Made by a program: the position numbers and the translations under genes. From contig BRXU01000009.1 of assembly GCA_030267565.1 (NCBI GenBank), positions 2,130,001-2,194,000 of the forward strand: a stretch of DNA of 64,000 nucleotides, in the 5' to 3' direction. Positions 33,187 to 45,489 of the stretch are shown here, in pieces; within the stretch, counting starts at the first letter, position 1; each line of letters starts with the position of its first letter. A model generated the notes under the pieces. The model was not told the DNA's origin. It saw nothing but the letters and a program-made list of their open reading frames with translations, and made no database searches. The DNA is from Pleodorina starrii (Eukaryota; Chlorophyta; Chlorophyceae; Chlamydomonadales; Volvocaceae).

Positions 33187-36100
33187 AAAAGGGCGCGGTG
33201 GTTCCTTCCTACGATATTGTCGTACCTCGTACGGTGTACGATCCGGCGCGGCCGGCGGATGTGTGTGTCTTCACCGTCCTGACTAGGACGCCCTCTAACG
33301 CCCTGCTGTCCTGTCCTGCTCCTTTCCTGCACCTCTGACCCACTCCTGTCCCTAACGCTTCGAGGGTTACCTTCTCTTACTGCACCGCTCCTATCCGGCC
33401 TTTGTTTAAGGTGGGTATTTCAGTGGGCTCCAGGTCTTGTGTTTTTCCCTCTTACCTACCACCCGCCCGCTCGCCCACCCGCCCGCTCGCAGGCCAACGC
33501 GCTCCTTCTGGGCCTCCGCAAATCATTCCTCAGGTGGGGTTGGGGTTGGGGGTTGGGGTGAGGTGAGGTGGGTTTGAGGGGTTCCGCCCCACCGCACACT
33601 TGACCAAATGATGATCGAATTTCCACAACGGTGGGGAAGCGGGAGGGTGAGGGCTCTTACCGGTAATTACCATTATTTTTTACTCCCCTGCAGCAGGGCG
33701 CAATACGCTCGTTAAACCAGTTCTTCAAGTGCGTTACGCCCGAAAGTGCGTGCTCTCCATTAATGAATGAACCGTTTTGGCCTCTGCTGGTTGTGCCGCA
33801 GGTGGAGGCGGGCGAGGAGCTGCCCCTGCGAGTGCTGCCACAGCATTGGCATCGGCTGCTGCCGTACATGCTCAGGTTCGTGTACGACACGGGGCCTGTG
33901 GCCACCTTGCGCACGCGTACGTGCCGGGAGTACTCTGTTTCGACAAATCTGTTTCCGATCCTGTTTGTTCCGAAGAGGAACTGTACGGCAGCAGGAAATG
34001 TTCTCGCGGCTGCGTTTCCTGGCGGCTGGAAGTTCGGTCTTACTGCTTCGGTAGATGGATACCCTGCTGGTAGCCGCACCTATACAGTAATCATAATGCT
34101 TCGGCGCAACAATGTGAAATTAAAAAAAATACAGAAAGGTTTAGAGGAGACTGTAAGAGGAAGCACGCACAACAGGCACTTCTTCCATTCCTTGCCGCTT
34201 CGGGGCCCGCCGTGCCCGCAGGTGCGATTCAGGACGACGGCGCCGACACGGCGGCGGATGCCTCCGCCGCCGCTGCCGACCTCAGCTCAGCCTGTGCCCC
34301 AGCCAGCGCCGCCGCGGCCGCCGGCTTCGATGCCCGATCCTGCGGCTTCAGCGGCGGCGGTAAAGGCTTCGGCTACAGCAGCGGTGTTGGCGGTAGCAGC
34401 GGTTTCAGTGCCTGCGGCAGCGGCTTCGGCGGCAGCAGCGGCTTCGGCGGCGTTCTCGGCAGCAGCGGCTTCGGAGCCGGTGTGGGCGAGCCCTTACCCA
34501 CCATCGCCAGTCGGGGCAGCGGTGCCATCGGGCAGGACGCTGAACTCGCTTCGCAGCCCTCCCGGCCCCCCACCCTCAACTTGCTCAGCAGCGGCGCCCT
34601 AGCCATCTCCGTCCTCGCCACCTGCAACACGGTATAATCCACTCAAGCAGGCGCGCGGGCAAGCCCAGTTGGAGAGCCAGCGGGCAGGCGGCCGAGCGGA
34701 CGTAGGAGCAATGGAGAGATCATTCTGGAGCGGCGGTTTCGGAGGCAGCGGCGGCAGTGTGGGCGAAGGGGCGCTGCGTTGTTGGTCGTACTGGTTACCG
34801 TACCCGTACATCAGCCGTATAAGATAATCCACACTGTACTACATTCATCTACACCGTAGTACATCCATCCATCATCACAACCCGCAGTACAAAACGCATA
34901 TTTGTGCGTCGAGTGCCGTACTCGGCCGCCGGCAATCACCCCATCCGGGCCAACATTCATCCGGACTTGCAAACGTTTTGCAGCGCGGCAGCACACACAA
35001 CCCAGGTGAACGAAACAACCAACCAGCGGAGTACATATGGGAGAGAGCAACGTGGCGCACGAAAGCAGAGGTGTTGATAGTGCATAATGCATGTGAGGCA
35101 GGTTCTCAGGGCACAAGGTTGGGGCCGGTGAGGGGGGTGTAGAGGGAGCTGATGGCTCACGCATAGAGCAGGTTTTGCGCTCAACAGCGTGACTAAACGT
35201 TTTATAGGGTTTTAGGTTTTTTAGGGCTTCTAAAGTGGGAGGGTGAATATGGAAGGACGCAGCTGCGGCAAATAGCGCATCTTCGGTCCGTTTGGTTTTT
35301 TGATAATATTGCGTAATAGATAGCAGGTTTTGGGGTTGGGTGCTGCCATACAAGCCCTTGGCACTCAAGGATGCTGGCTGGTCGGGATGCAGCGAGAACA
35401 ACGCCGTCTGAAGAAGGGGCGAGATAGAGCAGGGCGAATTTGGCTTGGTATGCCGCGCGAAACGGCGCGGACGTGAGGGAGTTCTTTTTTGGGGTATATA
35501 ACTGCGTACATGGGGGTGCATGGGGGTGCGTATGGCAGCCTGCAGGGGTAGCAGCAGTCAGCAGAGTGGTATGGATGTACCCGTCAAGCTAGCTGGCGGG
35601 ATGTACGACTAACGCTCCGAAATCGCCAGGCCGGCTGCAGTACGGATCTGTGGCAGTACGGACTGTGGCAGAAACGCCCTCCGCTTATTGGAGCTTGTGT
35701 GACGTCGGAGGTGCGCTACGAGGACACGTGCGCGCGAGGGCGCTGGCTGTTGTCCGGGGCCAGGGCTGGTGAGTGCTGAGAGCTCGGGTAGTTGAGACGT
35801 GTTTTGCGTTTCGCGCAACCGCGATGGAGAGCTGGAGATGGCGCATACGAGGCGTTGCATTAGGTCCTTGATTAGATACGGGACGTAGCTGGAGCAGGCT
35901 GGAGCTTTCCAAGCGCGCCAGCGGGTCCCCGAAGGACGGGTGTTTTGCTGGGATTGCCCGCTGCCTTCATCGTGCATGATTCACAGTCCTATATCTTATA
36001 AGCGAATGCTCGCACGGATATGCTTAGATCCTGGCCGGCTCTGCGTCGGCCGGCGAGTCGGTGGGGATTGACATGTCCTCTCCTGGCGCGCTTGCCTTCT

Positions 36101-37364
36101 GGTGCATAGAATATTGTTCAACGACAACTTCTATTTTTAATATAATACATTGTGTCCGGCCATTTTGGCTGGATGCTTTTACGTCATCAGTCAGACATTA
36201 GTCATGTGATGGGAAAGCCTTGCGCGCCGGTTCATTGCCTGCAGGTGGGGCTGTAAAAAGGGGCTGATTTTTGGTATAACAATTTCAGCCTGTTTGGCTG
36301 GTTGGTAGGTTTGCGCGTTGCGTGGTTCCGTTCTCCGCCACTTTTTTCCGCTTTTTATTTCATCCGCCTCCTTTTTGCACCTTCGGACCAGCCAGCCTGC
36401 AAAGACCAAGATTCTTGCGTCTTTTGATACTACTGGTTCCTTCAGAGATCGGACGGTGTACAGTAGGAACGGGGATGTAGTCATGTAGAGCAGTCATTGA
36501 GGGCTGTAGAAGGCGTAAGGCGTAATAAACAGGGTGTACGTAGTAACGGGTAAGGTTGACTGGCGACAAACGGTCGCGACGACGGGTGACAAGGGCACGC
36601 GCCGCTGTGCCCCGGCAGGCTGCCGCTCGAATTCGTGGCTTGTTTCAGCTTGGTACCGTCTGTAATCCCTTGTAATCCGAGCTTTTGCACACAAAAGGGC
36701 GCGCTTTCCCTTCTTTCGGGTAAATTCGCAATGCCTCGCGGCCTCCCAATCTCGCTTGAATTTGCTCCAAAGTCCAAACGTTCGACCCCGCGCAGCATGA
36801 TCGCACATCGAGACGAGATAGAATCATAGAAAACGGACAAAAAGGATCATCGAGCTGACTCGGTTTTACTTTCTTCAGGCCGCCCCCCTTCCCTTCCCTT
36901 CCCTTCCCTTCCCCGGGCCGCGAAGCTGTCACAGTTGGTCGGTCGCGGTGCTGTAGACAAGCGCAGAGCCTGCAAGACAACATCTCACGCCTCCGGGATC
37001 TCGCAGTCTCCGTGTTCCCCAGGTCTCCAAAACGCTCGCGAGCCCAAGCGCGCGGCCTTCCAGCGCCCCTCCTGGCCCGCGAGCCACGCTACTGGGCTTG
37101 AAAAGCCGCCCACGCACCCACGCGCCCTCCCTTGGCCGCCACATCTCGGCTAGCGTCTCAGCCCAGTCGCGAATGCGCGCCCCTCCCCCCGCGTCCAACC
37201 ATCACCGCCGTCACCACCAGCACCGCCACCACCAACACCGCCTCCTCCTGGCCCCGCTGGGATCCCACCAGCACTCCAGCCTTGGAAGGAATGAATCCGT
37301 CAGCGCTACATCGGGTCGCATCTCGCCGCCTCGCCCTCGCCAGCCACCCAATACGGTACCCGCC
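33187..37364. other. Region between the ABCG-WD40 and SET genes
   Basis: I find no confident gene here. A TGTAA at 33164-33168 overlaps the end of the ABCG model, and another lies near 34150. Short open stretches at 33493-33561, 33802-33875 (VEAGEELPLRVLPQHW) and 34210-34637 may be alternative terminal exons. From 34.8 to 36.9 kb the sequence is less GC-rich. Open frames there, for example 34811-35521 on the minus strand, have no domain or codon signature. TTTTAGGG-like motifs occur at 35200-35230. Confidence 0.4.
34210..34637 (+). CDS. Possible terminal exon: Ala-rich then Gly/Ser/Phe-repeat protein
   Basis: After a plausible acceptor (CCCGCAG at about 34221) an open frame encodes an Ala-rich stretch, then repeated GGSSGFGG/GSGFG units, and ends SGALAISVLATCNTV-stop. 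A second frame here is also open and Ala/Pro-rich, so the choice of frame is not secure. It could be a disordered tail exon of the upstream gene or of an unrelated gene. Its phase does not join cleanly to the exon candidate at 33802-33875. Confidence 0.25.
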
Positions 37365-37568
37365 TCACTGCTTCCCATCCTCCTCGCCCTCCTCGCCCTC
37401 GCCCTCGCCCTCATCCGCCCAGTCCTCCTCGCACTCGTCGTCGTACAACTCGCCGACGGCGCAGCCAGCCGCCAGCTTGGCCCGCCACGCCGCCACCGCC
37501 GCCGCACTGCCGTGCAGTGCGCGCTTTTGGGAGGCCAGAGCCACCACCGCCAGTCGCTCGGGTCTGCG

Positions 37569-37599
<31 letters not shown>

Positions 37600-40500
37600 G
37601 CAATAACGACAACAACAAACAGAGGAACGAAACGAAACGAAACAGGCAGTACAGGGGTAAAAGGCAGTACAGGTTACGGAAGCAAGGGGTTTTACGGTTA
37701 CGCATCAGTCGGGTAAAACCAGGTGGGTGAACCCGCTCACCCCGTGACCCGTTCGACTCCGTCCCTGCCCTCCAGCCGGGCCAGATCTCGCTCCAGGGAG
37801 GTCGGGAAGCCCGCCAGCGCCCCCGCGATGAAGTCCTGCAGGGCCCCCAGCAGAGCCCCCTCAGTGGCGGCACTAGAGGGCTGAGCCAGGGCGCCCATCG
37901 CCCGACACGCGAGCTCCACATCCTTCTCACTGGCCTTGACGCGCCAGCCTGCGGCCCGGGCAGGTGGGTCAGGGGGGTGTGGAGGAGGTGGGTTAAGGCA
38001 GTTTCTTGCCCCCCACGACGTCGACCCCGACGTTAACCCCGACCTCCTTAACACTCACAGCCCCAGCGACACGCCGAAGCCCTTGCAGCCCTCTAATCCC
38101 CCCCAGCCCCCGCCCCCAGCCTCTTTCCCCCCCCCCAGCCTCTGCCCCCCAGCCCCCCCAGCCCCCCCGCCCCCCAGCCCCCGCCCCCCCACCTGCTCGC
38201 ACCAGCTCCAGGTCTGAGGCCAGTGCCGCCCTCAGGAAGGTGAGGGAGGCGGAGTCGGGGCCCCACTCGCCCAGCGCCAGTCGGCAGCCCTCCCCCTGGA
38301 CCGCCGCCAGGGCGGACAACAGCGCGGCGTTGCGGGAGCTGCGGGGCCGGGCTGAGGCAGGTGGGGTAGGGGGCAGGAGCAGCGAGGGGAGGGAGGGAGG
38401 GAGGGAGGGAGTAGAGGGTGAGATGGGTCGTTCAGGGAGGGGAAGAGGGGAAGAGCAAATGCAGGGAGCGGGGAGGCTCAAGCTGCGACAAAATGCCTTT
38501 TGAAGGAAAACCTCAGCGCTTCGGCGGCGCCGCCGCCGCCGACGCCGGCGGCAGCACGTAGGGGGCTGGGTGGTGGCCGTAACATTCATTCATTCCGCGA
38601 CTCACCCACTTCCGCGGGGTCGGCGTCGAAGCGGTGCCGCTGCCAACTGCTGCTGCCGCCAACACCAACACCACCACCCGCCGCTGTCGCCTCTGCCGCC
38701 GCCGCCGCTTCGTGCCCCTCAGCTCCTGCCCCTCCCTCGGGTGACCTGGATGCCCCCTCGCCGTAGCTATGCCCCTGCTGCCCCTGCCCCTGCTGCCCCT
38801 GCTGCCCTTGCTGCCCCTGCTGCTGCCCCTCCTCCTGCTCGGCTTGCGGCGGCGGCGGCGGCGGCGGCGGCTGTTCCTCCACTCCGTAGTCCAGAAAGAG
38901 GTCGACGGGGGAGAGGTGGGGGCCGTGCGAATCCACCACAGCCTCACCCACTCCGAAGTCGCGGGGGGCGGACAGAGTCACCACCCCCAGCTCGAACTGG
39001 TAGCGGGCGCACGACTCGGGGCCTGGGAGGCAGGGGTACAAAAAAGATACCGCAGCGGAGACGGGGGGCAGGGGACCGTGGGGGCGTGTGCGGCGTGTGG
39101 GGCGTGTGGGGCGTGTGGTGAGGGCAAAGGCCGGGTGTGCACATGTGTACGCTGGTGGTGGGCTCTTTGGCTGGTTGGATGTATGGATGGGTTTGGTTGA
39201 ATGGAACCCAGCCGCGCGCCCTGCCACCCACCCGCCCTCCTCCTCCTCCACGCCCCCCCCCTCACCCCCTCACCCACCCGCACCCACCCCACCCCACCCG
39301 CGGTGCTGCAGTGCGCCAGGCAGTCCGCCCAGGGCACCAGCGCCAACACATCGGGTGCGTGGCTGGTCCAGGTGCCGAAGTAGCCCATGTCCCCCTCCAG
39401 CGGCTCCTCCTCCGCCAGGTCTAGGGAGAAGGAGCGGGACAGCAGCACCGCGGCGGCCCAACCCACGGAGGCGGTGGTAACCAGCTCGGACTGGGGGGAG
39501 GGGAGGGGAGGGGAGGGGAGGGGAGGGAAGCGAAGGGGAGGGGAGGTGTGTGTGTGTGTAAGCGGATGCTCCGGTATCGCCGCGGGTTGGGGGCGGGTTC
39601 GGGGGCGGGGGTTAGGGACTCAATCCCTGATCGGGCGCTTTGTGAGTACGACAGAGGGTTACGACAAGGGGTATTCCGTGGGGGGCTTCGTTCTGACCTG
39701 AGGGATGGGTCGTGCGTTCCTCCTCCGCCGCTACCCCTTCACATCGCCCCCAACCCCCCATCCCTCCACCGGCCCTTCCCCCTCCCCCCAAACCCCAAAC
39801 CCCAACCTCCCCCATCCCGCCCTACACATACACACCCCACTCTCACCCCCGTCTCCAGGCGATACTGCTCCGCCAGCGGCAGTTCGTTGGCCCCCGCCAC
39901 CAGCAGCGCCTCCGTGTCCTCCTCCACCTGGGCTTGGCGCTGCCTCAGGGTGGTCAGCAGCGGACTGCCCGCCAACCAGGACAACCGCTCCGGGCCCCAC
40001 AACAGCGGGTGGAAGGACTGCGGGCGGTGGCGGTGGCAGGGGGGCGGTGGCGGTGGTGGTGGCAGTGGAAGTGGTGGCGGTGGTGGCGGTTGCGGGGGCG
40101 GTGACGGTTGGGAGGAGTTGGGGAGGGGCTGATTAGGCCGCCGCTGATACAACATACGGTACTCCCCCGACGACGGGTGGCAGACTCCCAATGGCGGGTG
40201 TGTGGCGGGTCGGGACGGCTCTGTCGGGATGACTCAGCCGGGTGACCAGGTAGCCGGGTAGCTGCTGGTGCTGCTGGTGCTGCTGAGTGGGGTCCGTGGG
40301 GTCGTCTCTCCGTCCCTCCGCTGCGGTACCTTCGTCATTACCTACCCTTACCCACCTACCCTTACCCCTCCTTACCCACCCACCCCACCCTCAGCCTCAC
40401 CCACCATGTCCTGGGGAAGTGTATCCAGATAGGGCGCCCAGAAGCTGCCCGCCCCCAGAGCCCTCTCACACAGCAGGTGCAGAATGAGCGCCTGCCACTC

Positions 40501-41262
40501 GTTGAGACCCGCCTCCCGTACTGTACGACCGCATGCCTCGCTGGCACGTGCCGTCTCCAGGCTGAGAAGCAGCTGACGTGGCACACGCACCAGGATCTGG
40601 CCGCGTCGTACGGGCTCGTCCGTGACGAGCGAGTACGAGCCGCTGTTCGCAGGGAGGGGGAGGGGGAGGGGGGTACGGCGGGCGGAGTGGAGTGGAGTGG
40701 AGTGGAGTGGAGTGGAGTGGAGTGGAGTGGAGTGGAGTGCAGTGTGGTCAACAGGGAGTGCGGAAAGGGGTTATCCACGTATAGGCCGGAGCCCGGAAAG
40801 GGAGGGGGATTGGCACTTTGGCAGTCATGCGGCGGCGCACAACCCGTGCTTGCTTGCTTGCTTGTTTGCTTACTCGCTCCGCTGCACGGGCGTCAGCTGC
40901 GTCGGCAGCGACTTGCTGTGTTCCAACACCCAGGCCTTCAGTCGAGCGGCCCGTGGGTCGGTGGAGGCGGAGGCGGAGGCGTCCGGGCCGCCGCCGCCTC
41001 CCCGGGCCGGGGCTGCGCTGCAAGGCGCGCCGGCGGCGGCCGCGGCTCGGCATGGCGGGAGGATGGTACGGCCAGCCGAGCCGCTGACTCCGCGAAGCTG
41101 CTCACAGCGGCTGCTTCGAGTGCTGTCCGTTGGCCTAGGATCGAATTGGTGGAATGTGGGGGGCAACAACCTTGCGCCGCGCAATGCGCGCTCGGGTGCT
41201 GCTGCTGCTAGGAATGGGCAGCAAGTGCTTGGTGCTGGATGAAGGTAATTTAATGACCACAT
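37365..41262 (-). CDS. SET-domain protein methyltransferase, Rubisco-LSMT-like, 8 exons
   Basis: Predicted SAM-dependent lysine methyltransferase, about 657 residues. Exons: 41262-40874, 40642-40405, 40017-39847, 39490-39298, 39022-38606, 38351-38193, 37948-37741, 37563-37365. All junction phases fit, for example exon 1 ends GA and exon 2 supplies C to give VQRSDGSYS. The N-terminus is Ala/Pro/Arg-rich and may target the plastid. Family landmarks in order: LKAWVLEH, LVTDEPVRRGQILVRVP, LNEWQALILHLL, LVPWADCLAHC, VDLFLDYG, then the helical LSMT substrate-binding half and an acidic tail (DDECEEDWADEGEGEGEEGE). The usual D-x-x-NH motif reads D-C-L-AH, so the SAM-contacting Asn looks replaced by Ala. 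A Gln/Gly/Ala insert follows the LDYG motif. Substrate unknown. The start at 41262 is the first in-frame ATG and upstream exons cannot be excluded. Confidence 0.8.
37567..37612. repeat. (AAC)n microsatellite in an intron
   Basis: About twelve CAA/AAC units followed by CGAAACGAAACGAAAC. It is directly upstream of the last exon of the SET gene (minus strand). Confidence 0.9.
39034..39067 (-). repeat. Dispersed ~40-bp element, copy 3
   Basis: The minus strand reads CCGTCTCCGCTGCGGTATC followed by a T tract and GTACCCC. It lies in an intron of the SET gene, in the same orientation as the gene. Confidence 0.65.
40301..40345 (+). repeat. Dispersed ~40-bp element, copy 4
   Basis: CTCTCCGTCCCTCCGCTGCG, then GTACC, CTTCGTCATTACC. 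It is antisense to the SET gene, inside an intron. Confidence 0.65.
40686..40741. repeat. (GGAGT)n pentanucleotide repeat
   Basis: Eleven exact GGAGT units in intron 1 of the SET gene, ending GCAGTG. The unit differs by one base from the (GCAGT)n array at 30498. Confidence 0.9.
40772..40792 (+). repeat. 21-bp exact repeat, copy A
   Basis: Contains TATCCACGTATAGGCCGG and is identical over 21 bp to 59546-59566. Both copies follow a G-run and precede G-rich sequence, and both lie in introns. Confidence 0.8.
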
Positions 41263-41791
41263 GATGACGTTGAATGGTGCTGGAGTTGGACCTTACAAGC
41301 GAACCCAACGCTCCGCTCGCCCCGAGGTCTCGCTGCTGCAATGCCTAGAAACGCACACCTCAAGTGCAGACGTAAGTTGAGTATAGTTTTAAGATAATCC
41401 TACAAGCTCGTTGGTTTGGCAGAAGCGCAAATGACGAAAGGGTATGAAAATATACGACCGATTCCGTTGCGAGCAACACCGGAAACGCGGAAAGCCAACA
41501 AGAAGAACCCTTTCCCGCTGCGAGACAGGAGAACTGAGTGCGACACGCCCAAACGAATGTCATTGGATGACTGGTTATAGTTGCTCGGATAACCCGCCTG
41601 TAGTCCTTCACCTCGCTCGAAATCCACTCACCGACACGTCTTGTCCGAGCACAGCCTTGCTCGATGGGAAGCTTTTCCGATGCTTAACTTGTATGGCTTA
41701 GCTCTCACCCAAAATAACATCCTGGGCTTCGCGCTAGTTTGCCCGTAATTGCAACCAGCTACCCTTGGAAGTGCGTTCGGTCTCCGTCCGC
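41263..41791. promoter_or_regulatory. Shared divergent promoter region
   Basis: A 529-bp gap between the start codons of two divergent genes, so both 5' UTRs and promoters should lie here. The middle is notably less GC-rich than the flanks. I see no certain TATA box. Confidence 0.45.
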
Positions 41792-44700
41792 ATGCCCCAC
41801 AGTCGCGCCCACAACATTCTAGCTCAACGCAACCACTTATGGGCTCTCCCGGCGGGGCTCCTTGTTGTCCTTCTGGCGCTGGTCGTTCAGGTACGGGCAG
41901 TTGGTGGGCATCCTGAACACGCACGCCCTCAGCATCCTGCCTCCAGGGACTTGCTGCTAATACTGTTCACCTTCACTTCAATTTTCCGCTCGTACGGCTG
42001 CACGCCCGTCTAGGAGGAGTGGCCCTCCCACATGCCATCCCTCACGGCGGGCATTCGGGCCGCCCGCACAACGCAGTGCTCCCTCCTCCCACCCACAACC
42101 CGCCCAACGGCGAGCATAACCCCCTCAACCCCTGAAACCTCCAGCTTAATCCTGAACGCCATTCTTACTCCGTTTCCTGCCGTTCCCCTCCCTTCCTTCC
42201 CTCCCCGCAGCCGTGCCTCGGCGCCTCGGTCCACCCCCACCCGGACTGCCAGGGGCCCTGTGGCGGCGACAACTTCTGCCCCTCACCTAATTGCACGCAA
42301 GAATGGAACAGCTGCCCGGAGGGAAGTCTACAGGTGTGTCTCGCTAGCTCGCTAGCTCGTGATGTCGTGAAACACGCCGGCAGCGCTGGGAGGAATGATG
42401 GGTCGATGGTCGATGCCACCTGCTACCTCTCCCTCGCCCTCTCGCCCTCTCCCTTTCCCTCTCTCTCACTCGCTCGGTCTTTTCAGTTTGGAAACGCCTC
42501 GATGGTCGTGGATGAGGCCAACTACGCGGCATGTCACGACACTCAGTGCGCCCTGGGCGGCTGCGAGGACGGATTCCAGCAAGTGGGACACAGCAAGGTA
42601 CGGCACACGGTACGGCGCACCGTACGACACACGGCACGGGGGGGGGACGGCGGCAGGTAGAAGAACTGCCGCTGCCGCTGCCGCTGACGGGGCTCACTCG
42701 CTCGTCCCGCATCCCCGTGTCCCCACACGCCCTCCCCCTCGCCCTCCACCTCGCCCTCCACCTCGCCCTCCACCTCGCCCTCCACCTCGCCCTCCCCCTC
42801 GCCCTCCCCCTCGCCCTCCCCCCCGCCCTCCCCCTCGCCCTCCCCCTCGCCCTCCCCCTCGCCCTCCCCCTCGCCCTCCCCCTCCCCCTCGCCATCTCCC
42901 CCTCCACCTCCCCCTCGCCCTCCACCTCCCCCTCCACCTCCCCCTCGCCATCTCCTTCTCCGCTGCGGAATTCTCTTTATATCCCCCTCGCCCTCCACCT
43001 CCCCCTCGCCCTCCCCCTCCGTCCTTCAGCCCTGCCTCGGGATGGGCCTCCAAGAGCATTGCTGCCCACTGCGGCCCAGAGTCCAGTGCTGTCAGCCGCT
43101 GAGCTGCAATCTGAGCTATGCGGGTGGGTGCGTGTGCGGGGGGTTGCGCAGGTGTGAGTGTGCGCGTGGGTGTTGGTGTGGGTGCGGGTTGCAAGGGCTC
43201 GTGGGAAGGTTCTTTCGTGACGGTGCCGGGCGGCGGCGTAGCCGCGGCGTAGCCGTCATTGGCGTCAGTCATTGCCGCCAACTGACTCGCCCCAACCGCC
43301 CCAACCGCCGCAACCGTCGCAACCTCCCGGTCGGAAAACAGACTGCGAGGTACCGCAGCAGGTGTACCTCAACGACCCCTCCCGGAGCGATGTCGTACTG
43401 GCGGCCCTCCGCCACGGCGGCCGGGCGCCCTTCCCCTTCTACAACGCCTCGATGCTGCCCCCGGGCGCCTCCTGCCAGGCCGTACAAGTGTACGGCAGCT
43501 GCCTGTGCGATGACGGCCGCCTGGTGCCCGGTTGCGAGGTGGGGGCACAGACACCCGCGTGTCTGTGTGTATATGTGTGGGTATATGCGTGTGTGTATGT
43601 ATGTATGTGTATGTGCTGTTACATGTGTAACTTATCTTGTTTGTGAACTTGTCTTTCTCGCACCGTCGCACGGCGTGTCTGTTCTGCCTCTGTACCAGTA
43701 CGTCGTCTGCTCTCTTTGTGTGCCGCCATTATCGTTACCGTGCAGCCACTTTGTGTGTCGGGATCAGCTGCTCGCATCGCATCGCATCGCATGGCAGCTC
43801 TAGAGGCCTCGAGCAGTGACCCGTGGGTCCGCTCTCTCACTCACTCTCTCACTCGCCCGCCCTGCCCCGCCGCCCTGCCCTGCCCTGCGTCGCTCCTGCG
43901 CCGCTCTCCTTGCCCGCCCTCCCGCCCGTCCGACAACTCAGCCGGACAACTCCTCTACCTGGCACGTCTGGATCGACGGCCCGCAAGCCGCCAACGCCAC
44001 CACCGCCGCCGCCGCCCTCCTGCCCGCCAACCTGTCGAAGACGTGCACCGTCGCGCAGCCGCCGGCGGCGCCGCCTCCGCCGCCGGCGGCACCGCCGCCG
44101 GCGCCGCCGCCCCCAGAGACGGCGGCGGGGGATGCGGCGGCACAGGGCCTCCAATCGCCGCCGTCATCGCCGCCGTCGGCGGCTCCGCCGCCGCCGCCGC
44201 CTGGCGGCGGCGGGCGGCCGCGGGCGCACGAGAGGCGTTCTTCCTCCTCTCCCGGGTGGCTTGTGGCGGTGGTCGTGATCAGCTGTCTGGCCCTGGCTGG
44301 CCTGACCAGCGGCATCGTGTTGTGGTGCTGCGGTCTGCTGCCTGACCTGCACAACTTGCGCATCCGGGTACGTGCCCCCCACGCCCCCCCCCGTGCTCCC
44401 CGTGCTCCCCGTGCTCCCCGTGCGAGAGCTTCCGGGCTGAGTCCCCTGCTGGCCTGGCTCGTTTGTTCTGGTCTGGTCTGGTATGTCTGTCAGTCAGTCT
44501 GTCCGTCTGTTTGTCAGTCAGTCTGTCCGTCTGTTTGTCAGTCAGTCTGTCTGTTTGTCTGTGTGCGTGCAAGCGTGCGCCCGGGGCGTGCAGGAGGTGT
44601 ACTCCCAGCACGTGCGGTGTGCGAGGGTGGCCGCAGAACGTTGGGTGTCGTGCCGCTGCCGCCGCTTCCGCCGTCGCAGAGCCTCACGACCTACGAACCC

Positions 44701-45458
44701 ATCTTCACGGGCCAGTCGTACACGCCGGGCCTGGGCGGCGGCAGCCGCCGCCACCCGCCGCTGGGCTCCTCCGCCGCCGGCGTCGCTGACGACATCCCGT
44801 GGAGCCGCTTCTGCGCCGCCGTCACGGAGGCCGCCCGCCGTATAATGTACGGCAGGCGGTACCTGGAGGAATCCGCCAGCGCCGCCGCCGCGGCGGAGCG
44901 CTACCGCGCGCTCAACTCGCTCGTCCGACGCCGCAGCGACGCCGCCGCCGGCGGCTACGACGACGGCGACGAGCCGGCGTGGTCGGCAATTGGCAAGCCG
45001 ACCCGCGGGTCGGTGGTGCTGGCCACGTACCCCGCCGGCCGACATAAGCCCCACAACGACGACGACGACGACCTCGGAGTGGACGAGGTCTTTACATTGG
45101 AGGATCTGGGGGCGGTCAGCAGCGACGCAGCCGCCGCCGCCGGCGCCGCCGCCGGCGGCGCGTGGCGACCCGCGGTTCATCTGCCGATAAGCCGACCGGC
45201 CGCGTCCGCTGCCGGCGCCGCCGCTGGCGCCGTCGGCCCGCAAGCGCTGCGCACGATCTCGCCGTCGGGGCCGTGGTGGCAGCCCGCCGCTGGCGCCGCG
45301 TCGGCGGCGGAGCTCAATGGGGAGCGGGCCAGCCGCGGCCCGTCCGCCGCCGCCGCCGCCGCGACAGCGGCTACGGGCCAGCCAGCCACTCGCCCGCGGC
45401 TGAATCAGTTTGGCGGAAGCGCCAGTTCGACCCGGGAGGGTGCGGCGGACGGGGTCGG

Positions 45459-45489
<31 letters not shown>

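Noticed and set aside
34811..35521. 236-residue minus-strand frame
   Set aside because: It has no recognisable domain, codon use differs from all real genes here, and its end is made of TACACCGTAGTACA-type repeats.
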